Part shown: piece after piece, positions 11,400 to 22,000 of the stretch | Position numbering within the stretch: position 1 is the stretch's first letter | Layout of the letters: every line of letters starts with the position of its first letter | From: Imbricaverruca yamaguchii | Lineage: Eukaryota; Arthropoda; Thecostraca; Neoverrucidae | Assembly: GCA_034440575.1 (NCBI GenBank) | Contig: JAOTOL010000980.1 | Span: 124,001-188,000, forward strand | Reading direction: 5' to 3' | DNA length: 64,000 nucleotides | Translations under genes and position numbers: made by a program | Notes under the pieces: generated by a model | The model's database searches: none | Seen by the model: only the letters and a program-made list of their open reading frames with translations | What the model was told of the DNA's origin: nothing

Positions 11400-11760
11400 G
11401 GCGAACGTGCTCTTCATGTCCAGCGTGTGCCGATATCGGCGAACATGTTTTTCACATCCAGCGTGTGCCGAGATCGGCGAGGTGCTCTTCTATCAGGCGT
11501 GCCGAGTCGCGAATGTACCAGCGTGTGTCGAGATCGGCGAACGTGTTCTTATAGCCAGCGTGTGCGAGATCGGCGAACGTGCTCTTCATATCCAGCGTGT
11601 GTCGAGATCGGCGAACGTGCTCTTCATGTCCAGCGTGTGCCGAGATCGGCGAAGGTGTTCTTCATATCCAGCGTGTGCCGAGATCGGCGAGCGTGCACTT
11701 TATTCAGAGTGTGCCGAGATCGGCGAACGTGCACTTCATGCCCAGCGTGTGCCGAGATTA
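11400..11760. repeat. About 38-bp minisatellite
   Basis: About nine units with TCCAGCGTGTGCCGAGATCG and GCGAACGTGCTCTTCAT, some truncated. Apparent Cys/Arg-rich proteins in three frames are array shadows. Confidence 0.93.
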
Positions 11761-12031
11761 ACATGTTCAACTCCTGATCCACGAATCCAAGTCCAGTCCT
11801 GGTCCGACGGCAATTTCTTGGCGGCGGGCTGGTGTTGCCGGCCGGGCCGTAGATAAGTGACCACATCCTGTGTTTGGCTCGGCTGCGAGTGGTCCGCAGG
11901 TCCGGTCCGATGGCCGCTGGTGTCTGCCGTCCTGACCAAGGGGCCGGTGGTTCCGAGTGGTCCTCTCCCCACCCGTGAAGATGGATGGTGAGCTATGATA
12001 GCAGCACCGTAGATTGATTACATTTCAGTTA
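11761..12031. other. Unassigned unique sequence
   Basis: Nothing recognised apart from proximity to the hairpin element that follows. Confidence 0.4.
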
Positions 12032-12086
12032 TGAGCGCAAAATGACCCTAGATGTCGACGCCCCCTAAACTCCAATCCACCACCAC
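12032..12086 (+). mobile_element. Short hairpin retroposon, no clear TSD
   Basis: GAGCGCAAAATGACCCTAGA, then TGTCGACGCCCCCTAAACTCC and a CCACCACCAC tail. Nearly the same sequence and tail as the copy at 34162-34218. I could not identify flanking duplications. Confidence 0.6.
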
Positions 12087-12207
12087 ACCGAGTGGTCCGC
12101 TGGTCCGGTCCAACGCCCGCTGGTGTCGCGTGGCTCCCGGGCAAATGGGTGCGAGCTGCGGTGGTGTGGCGACCGGCACCGAAAGACCGAGTCGTCAGGT
12201 TCGGCCG

Positions 12208-12885
12208 ACGGTGTTGTGTGTTGGGCCGGCTGTGGTGTGTGTTGGGCCGGCTGTGGTGTGTGTTGGGCCGGCTGTGGTGTGTGTTGGGCCGGCTGTGTGT
12301 GTGTTGGGCCGGCTGTGGTGTGTGTTGGGCCGGCTGTGGCGTGTGTTGGGCCGGCTGTGGTGTGTGTTGGGCCGGCTGTGGCGTGTGTTGGTCGGCTGTG
12401 GTGTGTGTTGGGCCGGCTATGGTGTGTGTTGGGCCGGCTGTGGTGTGTGTTGGGCCGGCAGTGGTGTGTGTTGGGCCGGCTGTGGTGTGTGTGTTGGGCC
12501 GGCTGTGTTGTGTGTTGGGCCGGCTATGGTGTGTGTTGGGCCGGCTTTGTGTGTTGGGCCGGCTGTGGTGTGTGTTGGGCCGGCTGTGGTGTGTGTTGGG
12601 CCGGCTGTGGTGTGTGTTGGGCCGGCTGTGGTGTGTGTTGGGCCGGCTGTGGTGTGTGTTGGGCCGGCTGTGGTGTGTGTTGGGCCGGCTGTGGTGTGTG
12701 TTGGGCCGGCTGTGGTGTGTGTGTTGGGCCGGCTGTGTTGTGTGTGTTGGGCCGGCTGTGTTGTGTGTGTTGGGCCGGCTGTGCTGTGTGTTGGGCCGGC
12801 TGTGGTGTGTGTGTTGGGACGGCTGTGGTGTGTTGGGCCGGCTGTGGTGTGTGTTGGGCCGGCTGTGTTGTGTGTTGGGCCTACT
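12208..12885. repeat. 21-bp minisatellite, about 32 copies
   Basis: A 21-bp unit containing GTTGGGCCGGCTGTGGTGTG, with two-base insertions and deletions in some copies. It lacks stops in all + frames and one minus frame, so three overlapping frames of about 290 residues plus one of 300 arise by chance. None is a gene. Confidence 0.97.
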
Positions 12886-13514
12886 CGCAACATTTTCACC
12901 ATTTTTGTCACCATTCCTTCTATGCATACGTTCACGATGTAACGGGAGGTGTTGCCGCCAGCCCGACTGAGGTGTTGCCCACCCATTGACCTCGGAAGGT
13001 TCAATCGTGCTAAATATCAGTCCTCTAGCCTATGCTGTGCAGGTAGTCGCGTTCGCGGGAATGGCCGTGCCCAGCCAGTCATGCTCTGACGACTCAAACC
13101 TTTCGGAAAATGACCGTGCCCGCCCCGCTGACGTGAGGTCATTTTGTGCTCAATTAGTAAACCACTACGTGTGTGAACATTTTGACATTTTGAACACCAA
13201 TGCCATTGTAGGAGCTCACTTATTGTGCGGGATGAAGGCGCAAATGTATGAGGTGTGATGCAGCACTGACTGTGCGCCATGTGTTGGCATCTTGCCCGCA
13301 CTGCACGGAAGGACGCAGACACCATTTCGAACATGAGTAACACTCTGAGGCTGGTGGACTTGCTCGGCGATAATTCCCGATTTGTCGAAAATGGAGCAGT
13401 GTTTTGTTTTCTTGCGGAGGTGGGATTAAAAATCATACCACACCTGGGTAACAAATGAATTAGTGCCATAGATGTATTGCTCTCCGGACGACAGAAGCCA
13501 ATTTGATATTGCTA
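12886..13514. other. Unassigned unique sequence
   Basis: A frame at 12986-13258 encodes 90 residues without recognisable domain, and its minus-strand counterpart is equally unremarkable. No splice support. Confidence 0.35.
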
Positions 13515-13573
13515 TGGGTGCAAAATAGCCAAATTGGGGTTGACGCACCCCAAAACCCTAATAATCAATCGAT
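13515..13573 (+). mobile_element. Short hairpin retroposon with GGGTGC/GCACCC arms
   Basis: Same architecture as the other copies but with arms GGGTGC and GCACCC instead of GGGCGC and GCGCCC, so both arms changed together and pairing is preserved. Tail CCCTAATAATCAATCGATT. No clear flanking duplication. Confidence 0.6.
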
Positions 13574-13984
13574 TACCCATCGTCGGAGCTCAGTGCAGCG
13601 TCCGCCCCGCTAAGCCTCTGCAGTGGAGCACATGCTCAAGCGGCAGAAGCCACTGTCGGATGCAGCATGTGCTCTTGGAGCAGTTACCTGAATGAGCATC
13701 GACTGCAACCGGAATGTGTGGCTCGTCAGTGGATTCAGGCGTCTGATGAGTGGTAATCAGAGTGCCCGGCCATCACCGGGGTGGCGAGGTGCGGACGATT
13801 GGTAGGCAGATGTCTCGGCTAATGGCTGATGGCGATTGGCTGGGTTAGTGATGCCAATCCGGCCCGTCGGGGACCCGACACGGCTGGTGGTCGTGTCGGG
13901 TCATGCTGGTGGTGATAATTCGGGTCACGGCTGCCGGGTTGGCGTTGCTGGTGATGGCTCGTGATAGTGGTGTCGATTAGAGTT
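13574..13984. other. Unassigned unique sequence
   Basis: No gene or element recognised. Loose GGTGGT/GTCGGG repeats near 13850-13950 grade into the next array. Confidence 0.4.
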
Positions 13985-14290
13985 ATTCCAGAGCGGACAT
14001 TGCTGGAGACGGGTCATGCTAGTGATGTCAATCAGGGTCATCTTGGAGCGGACATTGCCGTAGACGGGTCATGCTAGTGATGTCAATCAGGGTCATCTTG
14101 GAGCGGACATTGCTGTAGACAGGTCATGCTAGTGATGTCAATCAGGGTCATCTTGGAGCGGACATTGCCGTAGACGGGTCATGCTAGTGATGTCAATCAG
14201 GGTCATCTTGGAGCGGACATTACTGTAGACGGGTCATGCTAGTGATGTCAATCAGGGTCATCTTGGAGCGGACATTGCTGTCGACATCCA
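13985..14290. repeat. 55-bp minisatellite
   Basis: Five to six units of 55 bp containing GGGTCATGCTAGTGATGTCA and GGGTCATCTTGGAGCGGACA. Confidence 0.93.
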
Positions 14291-14457
14291 TGCATGCTAG
14301 TGATGCCAATCATCTATCAGCCGTTGTTTGCGCCTGATTGCGGGTTATTAGTGTTGCGGCGAATTTAACGGGGCTGAGCACCGGTAAATATGCACGGTAC
14401 TCTCGCGCTCCAAGTGATGTCGGACCTTTGCATGCTAAAGACACACCTGAGCAATTA

Positions 14458-14634
14458 GCGTCGGGCGGGGATGGCCGAGTGGTTAAGGTGTCGGGCTATG
14501 GGTAAGCAGCAAAGGGTCACTGGGTTGACATCTAGCGCCATTCAGGACATTTCCAGTCCCGCCTCACCGAGCGAAATAGTGTGGGCGGGCCATAAATAGC
14601 CGTGAATGTGCATAAAGTGTGTTGAACCAACAAT
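14458..14634 (+). mobile_element. tRNA-type SINE, full length, 21-bp TSD
   Basis: The only plus-strand copy of this SINE in the window. It opens with GGCGGGGATGGCCGAGTGGT, an A box of tRNA-Ser/Leu type. The B-box region is degraded (GGGTTGACATC), then the common body and an AACAATAAA tail follow. A 21-22 bp perfect duplication (AAAGACACACCTGAGCAATT plus A) at about 14437-14457 and 14635-14655 brackets it. The body is more diverged than the minus-strand copies, yet the flanks are identical. Confidence 0.93.
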
Positions 14635-14655
14635 AAAGACACACCTGAGCAATTA

Positions 14656-15918
14656 TGTCCGCTCAGACAACCTGACCGAAGTGGAGGCGCGCTCCAGCTT
14701 GTGTTCTCTCCTGCTGACCCAGCACCAGCTGGCCGGGTGAGGAGGCTGTGTGCCCGCGGGGCACGGGTTGCCGCCATTTGGCCACATCACGCCACCACCC
14801 CATCACCCCACCTTCCGCTGGGCCGTTCACCCCGCCACCCAGCTCGGCTGGGCTCCCGCGTCGTCTGAATCGGTCGTGTCTGGGCGTCTGCAGACTGTCG
14901 GCGGCGCCCCCCCGGCGGGGGGGGGGGGTGCTGGTGTGCTGCCTCGTCCTCTGCAATTCGCAAGCTGTGGCGGGTTTGCCGCCTCAGCTAGCGTGCCTCC
15001 TTTTCTGATGTGTGATCTGAGAGTCACTCGTCTGTGGGCAAGGCAAGTTCTTAGCAGGGAAGGAGGCATGCGTGTACAAAGTTGACCGAGTGGCGGATAT
15101 TTTGGTGTTGGGGACAGGACACAGTTATCGTGAAAAGTATATGATTGTAAGTATAAAAGTACAGGTATCTGAATGAATATGGCGCGTTCCTGAATGAAAA
15201 CGTCTTGCGCGTGGGTGGCTGGCTAGCTATACTGTGCTGCAAATGACACTATTTATCATGCGTGGAGACTCACAGGGAGTTTGGGGCTCTGGGAACTGCT
15301 CAGAGCCCATTTAGCACTATGTTGGTCTAGTGTACACTGTATGCTGGATGCCCTGAATCCAAGATGCTGCGTTGAACGAAAGGAAGTCTCAGAATGGCTC
15401 TCGGCTACTGTTAGTCCATATATCTGCGTACCAATAGTGGGCTCCCCGGTATTTAGCATATTCCGTTAGGTTGACCCCACATATTTAAGCCGCTTCCGCG
15501 GGGCATTTTGTTTGGTAGTCGAGGGGCAACATCCGCATACATTTACGTAACACGTCACATGTGACGTCACATGATGCATGCGATGACTGGGTTCCGCCGC
15601 CATCAGCCTTGGTAGACTGCAGGCCGTGGAACGGGAGGTCTGACATTCTGCTTCCTGATTGTTCTTGATTTTTTGTAACCATTATCTCGCAATCATTCTC
15701 CCCTGTAATTAAGCGCACCTCCTTTGTTCTGTCTGGGTCGAGGGCAGCCCGAGACTAGCACTAGTCATATGCCGCCTAAAGAGACCCCATGAGCGAATAA
15801 CGCAAATCAGAGCTTTCAAGTTTTGCCGCTAGTGGTGCTATCCACGGACAGATGTGGTGGAGGTGGAGCAAACTATTAGTGCAGTATTTGCTCACTAGAT
15901 GTCTCTGTTCTGTTTCAG
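14656..15918. other. Unassigned unique sequence upstream of the first nuf exon
   Basis: Contains a G-run near 14920, an AT-rich stretch around 15120-15200, and the CRE-like palindrome at 15558. No upstream nuf exon (which would have to end in phase 2) could be identified. Confidence 0.35.
15558..15573. promoter_or_regulatory. 16-bp palindrome with CRE core
   Basis: CATGTGACGTCACATG is a perfect palindrome containing TGACGTCA, the consensus for CREB/ATF-type bZIP dimers. It lies 345 bp upstream of the 15919 exon. Function is inference: no transcription start can be located from sequence, and one 16-bp match in 64 kb is only suggestive. Confidence 0.3.
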
Positions 15919-16033
15919 CCCCGTCTACCGGACACCCAGCTTTAATTCCTCGGGCCGTAGCTCTAACTGCGATGGAGAAGACATGTACTCAGATATTTCG
16001 CTAGAAGATGATGTCAATGATCTCAACCATAAG
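15919..16033 (+). CDS. nuf: nuf exon: Ser-rich/acidic block before the coiled coil
   Basis: Acceptor CTGTTCTGTTTCAG, donor AAG|GTAAGC. It enters needing two bases from upstream and leaves in phase 0. It encodes [20 protein letters not shown], then [18 protein letters not shown]. The Ser-rich run followed by an acidic stretch and the first hydrophobic heptads matches the segment just before the coiled coil in FIP3/4 proteins. It splices in frame to the 26822 exon, giving a continuous [11 protein letters not shown] heptad. The upstream partner exon is not visible. Confidence 0.85.
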
Positions 16034-19000
16034 GTAAGCCCGCCAAATGCGAGAACACCCCGGCTCAGGGGCAAGGCTGGAGATCCCTCACCAAACCAGG
16101 TCTGACGGTTCTAAAATGTCCAGATCGAAGAGGGAAAATTGCAATCCGGACCACGTGATCCAGACCCGCGATCCGAGGGAGCACGTGATCCGAGGGAAAA
16201 TTGCAACCCGGACACGTGCAATTCCCATCACGTGATCCGGACCTGCGATCCACCCGGGATCTCCATCCGTGCTCACGGGAGTCCAGCGTTTCAGAGCATC
16301 GCACTGACTTGCGTGCACGACGGACGAGATAAACCACACTGTGTGGTTGGAATCGTGCATGTTTCTGCGGACGCGATGACTTCGGCGAGCGTGACATCGA
16401 CACCAGGTGCTGGCGGGCGGTCACCCATCCAGATGCTAATCTGGTTCAATGCCGGTTTACTTCGGCGATCGGACTGGAATTGATTTCATCTGTCGATTAG
16501 AATTGGACCAGTTTTTGTGATGGCTGGACGCTGACTGTGGTTTTGCTGCCATTAGGCTGTTGGATACTTCCCGTTTCATCGGGTAGTTTGGGAGTGAGTG
16601 GTCACGAATTGTCTAAACCAATCACGCGGCAAAGGCGCGCTGCCTTTCTCAGTGTGCTGCCGCTCAGGAAAATATTGCCTATACTCAGAAATCGTCAAGC
16701 TTTCTGTCATAAATCCGCAAACTAAAGTTGCTTTTTAGCTGTTTCGACTGTTTCTGCCATTAAGATGAGAGTCTGCGTCTCGCCCGGAATATCCGCGATA
16801 TTCGGGGCGATGGTGCGTCATGTAGCGTTATAGCAGTCTAAAATGACGCGTCTCGCGTGGCTCGTGCCCGGCGATAGTTAGTTCTCAACTCAGCAGAGAA
16901 TGATGTGGATATTTGTAACAGCATAGATGAAGAGCAACCCAAACACAAAACAGCCGAGATGAACAACAGCCCAACTACAACAGTAGATATGAGCAGCTGC
17001 CCCATCGAGAGCAGCAGAGCTGAACAGCTGTCCAACCACAGAACAGCAGCTCAACCACAACAATAGAGATGGACAGCAGCTCAACCACAGAACAACAGAG
17101 CTGGACAGCCGCCCAACCACAGAACAACAGAGATGAACAGCAGCTCAGCCACAGAGCAGCAGAGATGAACAGCGTCTCAACTACGGAACAGTAGAGATGA
17201 ATAGCTGCCCAATAACAAAATAGCAGAGATGGACAACAGCCCAACCACAACAGCAGAGACGGACAACAGCTCAACCATAATAGCAGAGATGTCTCAGCGT
17301 CTCAGCCGAAACTGCTGCCGCGTGACGGAAGAGTTTTCACTTGGCGCAGATGTCGAGACCTCGCTGAAGACCACCTCCCACCATCCGAACACGTCATCGC
17401 TCACGCAAACACTGAAAACTCGCGGACCGCTCACAGACACGAGCACACGTGCTCTGTCAGGTGTAGATCGTTGCCGCACGGCGTGGGAGTCCGGCCGGGA
17501 GGTGGCGGCACGATCGAGCTGCCGAGGTCTGTCGCGGGCGTTCCAGCCTTGGACGGGTGCCGACTAGCTGATATCTGGACGTGGTTACGGGGTTTCCGGC
17601 TGACTGATATCTGGACTCGGGACGTGGTTACGGACTGTGGGCCTCGGTTGTGGTGTGCGCAGAGGCGGCGTGCGAGGCTCTCGCCCAGCCATCTCCTGCC
17701 AACTGCGATGCAAGCAGACTTTTGTTTGATGGGCGATAGATATCCACTAGCAGTTTGGACGCCTTTAAGTCCAAATAAACGAAGAGACAAACTTGTGTTT
17801 GAACTTCAGCTCTGCATTTTAGCGTCAACTGTGCGTCAAAGAAGCGACCAATGGTAGACGTTAATTTTCCGTTGTTATCCGTCGATGCAGGGTAGCGAGT
17901 CTTTAGCCGTTAAAACATTAGCCCTAGTTGAGATCGATCGAGTGCTGCGGTATATCACACAGAGTGGATGAGGATATGGAATGGGCACAGACGCGGACAA
18001 TGTAACTTCTAAATGAGTGAGTTCAGTTTTGCTTCGGGTCGTAGCCAGTTCCTTCCAGGCGGAGCACAGGTCATTATGTGCCATAAAATGCATTCGATAG
18101 ACTGTGTTATTATTTGATGGCGTATTTCGTATTCACGAAGTGGATGGTGCTGGCGCCATGTGAACATATGCGAGCGGTCATCAGCACGCGGCTACGTACA
18201 ACACTTGCTCACGCGTGCCGACATGGACCTTGCATGGGCTCTTGCATGGACCTTGATCGGTACTACTGGTGTTGGTTAGGCGACGTGAGTAGTTTGTGTC
18301 GATTATTTTTGGGCAATGCTATTGGCGCACTGGCGGATCCAGAGGAGGGCAAACGGGGCATGTACACCCCCACCACCCTCACCCCCACTCCACCCCCACC
18401 GAGAGAGGTGCCCTCCAGAGCTCTCTCACTTCTCAGTGCACACTTCCCCCGCTCAATGAGTGATTTGGCAGATAGCTCCCCTCAGAGTAGTCCGGATAAA
18501 TGGCACCTTTAAAATGTAACTACTCCCATCCCAGTTATTGAATCTGCCCCTGTATTGGCGTGATGTTAGATCACGAAGTTTGAGCGAGACCTGCACGTTA
18601 CGGCAGCCGCACTCATATGCATGTGCACAGGAGCAGAACTGTCCATACTTTCTGGAAGGCACTTGTCACCCCCATCTCAAACGTCTCGCGGGTCCAACAT
18701 GGGACCCATGTGCGTTGAGTGGAAATAATGGTGTGAACGGCCTCATTCCCCTCTTCCCCTCCCACGATCATTTCGGAAAAGTTCCACCCCTGTGCGTACG
18801 TGTGGATCGTGAATATGGCAGCACCGATGGTCACCGGTCGTCAATATGGCAGCCGGAGGCGGTGCCGACCGCCTCCGGGCCGGCACTATGGCAGCCGTGA
18901 TACGTCGTAGGTTTCGTGCTCGCCGGTCGGCGTGACACAGACCACGTGCTGGCCTCGTAGGCAGGCACGGCAGCGACGCGTCACCCGCCACAAACTACAG

Positions 19001-22000
19001 CATGTCTGGCGGGAAGGGGCAGGTGCTGGGCTGGTGACATCGGTCCTCTGTAGTCACGAGTCGAGCAGGATTCCAGTGTCGCCTGTGAGCGGGGGTGATG
19101 TGCATGTCGTGCTGCCGGCGGGGCGGTGTGTCGTGCACGCTGGGGCGTGCTCGAAGGTGTACTGTTTGCCGTTCGCATTGTCCGCTTTTCGAACGAACGG
19201 GCGCGAATGGTAGAACTTGTGGCCGTTTTTCGTTCCTGCCTATCCGAACACTCCTTCACATGGTGGGACATCGCTCTGGCTGTTACCTACCTGGTTCATC
19301 GTCTTACTGCAGTGTCAACTCGCTTAATGTCCATTATAGACGGTAAGATTCATCAGCAGGTGCCCACCTTCCACTAGGGAGAACTCGGGAGTAAGACTTA
19401 GCGGAGGTCTGAGTTGTGCCACGGAGCTGCGGGATGGTGGAATGAAGCTGGCCGGCTCATGTCAGTGACGCCTCGTCACATGTCCGACCTCCGACCTCGA
19501 GGTCAGCCGTCGCCGCCGCCGCCGCGTCGGCTGGCGACGGTGGCGCCACGGCGGCCGGCGCGGCCGGCCGGCGAGGCGCCGCCGCGGTCCGGTAAAAATA
19601 GGCCGCACAGACGGGCCGGCGGCGGCCGCGGCCCGCCCTCGTCTCCTGCGGCGCTCTGAGCCCCAGTGACGTCACGGCGCCCGCCGCAGGCCAGGCTCGG
19701 GTGTGCGGTCCTCCGGCCGGGGCGGCGGCGACGTGGAGTGGCGCAGTGGTGCGGCGGGAATGTCGGGTGGTGTGCGGCGACTGCGGCGCGGGGTTGTCGA
19801 CGGTGGAGTCAGTGACGAGTGACAAGTGACGAGGAATCCGGTAGGAGTGGGCCAGGTGGTGGTTCTTTGGCAGCGGATCCACTGAGCGTGTCAGTACAGC
19901 GGATCTGCTGATCGTTGGTCAGTAGCATCGGATCCATTGAGCGTGGATCAGGGAGAGAGGATCCACTAAGCGTGGGGCAATAACAACGAATCCAGCGAAC
20001 GTGGGTCAGTGACTTCGGATCTGGTTCAAGTTAATCTGGTAAGGATATGGCCGTGGATTAAGTTGCCGCGGACCCAATCGCGGTGGATCCAGCTGTGGCG
20101 GAATTTCTTCTGCGGTCAGTCGATCGACCTAGCTGATGTACCCGGTGTCGGCTGCTGATGTACTCGCTGTCGGCTGCTGAGGTACCCGGTGTCGGCTGCT
20201 GATGTGCCCAGTGTCGGCTGCTGATGTACCCGGTGTCGGCTGCTGATGTACCCGGTGTCGGCTGCTGATGTACCGGTCGGCTGCTGATGTACCCGGTGTC
20301 GGCTGCTGATGTACCCGGTGTCGGCTGCTGATGTACCCGGTGTCGGCTGCTGATGTACCCGGTGTCGGCTGCTGATGTACCCGGTGTCGGCTGCTGAGGT
20401 ACCCGGTGTCGGCTGCTGATGTACCCAGTGCCGGCTGCTGATGTACCCGGCTGTCGGCTGCTGATGTACCCAGTGTCGGCTGCTGATGTACCCGGTGTCG
20501 GCTGCTGATGTACCCGGTGCCGGCTGCTGATGTGCCCGGTGTCGGCTGCTGATGTACCCGGTGTCGGCTGCTGATGTACCCGGTATCGGCTGCTGATGTA
20601 TCCGGTGTCGGCTGTTGATGTCCGTTGATGTACCGTTTTGCCCGCTGGTCCCGGTGTCGGCTGCTGATGTACCGGTGCCGGCTGCTGATGTACCCGGTGT
20701 CGGCTGCTGATGTACCCGGTCGTGTGTGTCGCTGCCCGTGTGTTGGGTGCCGTGTCGGGCCCGCTGTGTGTCCGTTTGCTGATGTACCCGTGTCGGCTGC
20801 TGATGTACCCGGTGTCGGCTGCTGATGTACCCAGTTTGTACCTCGCTGCTGATGTGTCCGGTGTTGGTCGACCCAGTTAATGTATCCAGTTTATGCCGAC
20901 CCAGCTGAGGCGCCCGGTGTCGGCTGCTGATGTACCCAGTTTGTACCAACTCAACTGAGGTACCCAGTGTCGGCCGACCCAGCTGAGATACCCAGCGTCG
21001 GCCGGGTCGTTACAGTTGGTCATGCGTGACAGTTCGCTCAGTAATTTCGTCACTTCGTGACACCACGAAGACTCACTTCGTCATAGTTGTAAAATGCCGG
21101 CGCCAGCTTCAGTGAGCCAGTTAAGTTAGCTGCGACCACCAGATGGGTGAAATCACGTTGATTCCACGATGTTTCTTACAGGCGAAAATTTCCAAATTAT
21201 TCCTGATCCAAAACGTGCAGGCTGTTCTCCGGCCTGCGTATCCGAGTCTGCCTCCTTGGACTATTTTGTTTAGAGATCCTGGTTCTGGTCCCGACTGGTC
21301 GGCCGCCTTCGCGTGATGTCGCTGTGACGCTGACGATAGTCTGGATGTCCAGATCGTGTTGTTGGCGACGAATGTAACGGAGGTGTCTCTATTACGGGAG
21401 TGAATCCCGAGTTTTGTCAGTGGATGAGCGAGGAGATCAAGCTGCACATGGGTCTCGACCTCATGGGAGAGGTTGATAGTCTTCTCGGTGGAGCCTCTGA
21501 GTAAAAGAAGCCTCCGTTTTCACCTTTTTTTCCAGGGTCAGTCGATTAGCCCTTGTCGTCTCGGGGAGGGAGGGTCTTCAACCGCTCCTCAGGTTTTTCG
21601 TGGATAGTGAAAGAACGGCGCGCGGCAACACACTGAAATTTGGCATACCTTTTCCCACATCAATTAGGCATATTGTGTCAAACTTTTGAAGTCGGGTCAT
21701 CTAGGGTCAACGGGTTAGTCGAGGTCAAATTAGGTCGCCTCCAAAAAAAGTTCAACCAGCCGTCACGCCTTAACGGATATAGATATTTGAATGAAACTTT
21801 CAGCGTTTGCTAATCTTTAAGGATGCAAGAAAACGTACGGAGGATTTTTTTTACCGTCTTTCATTACTTGTTAGTTTTGCGTATTTGCCTATCATAGTTC
21901 AAATAGAAGATTCTGGCTAAAGTAAGCATTTTTCATTAAGGCAAGATGTCCTCGAACAATGTTTTTCGGTCCGTTCTATCCATTAGAAAAGGAAAATTAA

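Noticed and set aside
12025..13004. Overlapping open frames of nearly 300 residues on both strands
   Set aside because: All coincide with the 21-bp minisatellite. The open frames arise because the unit lacks stop codons and 21 is a multiple of three.
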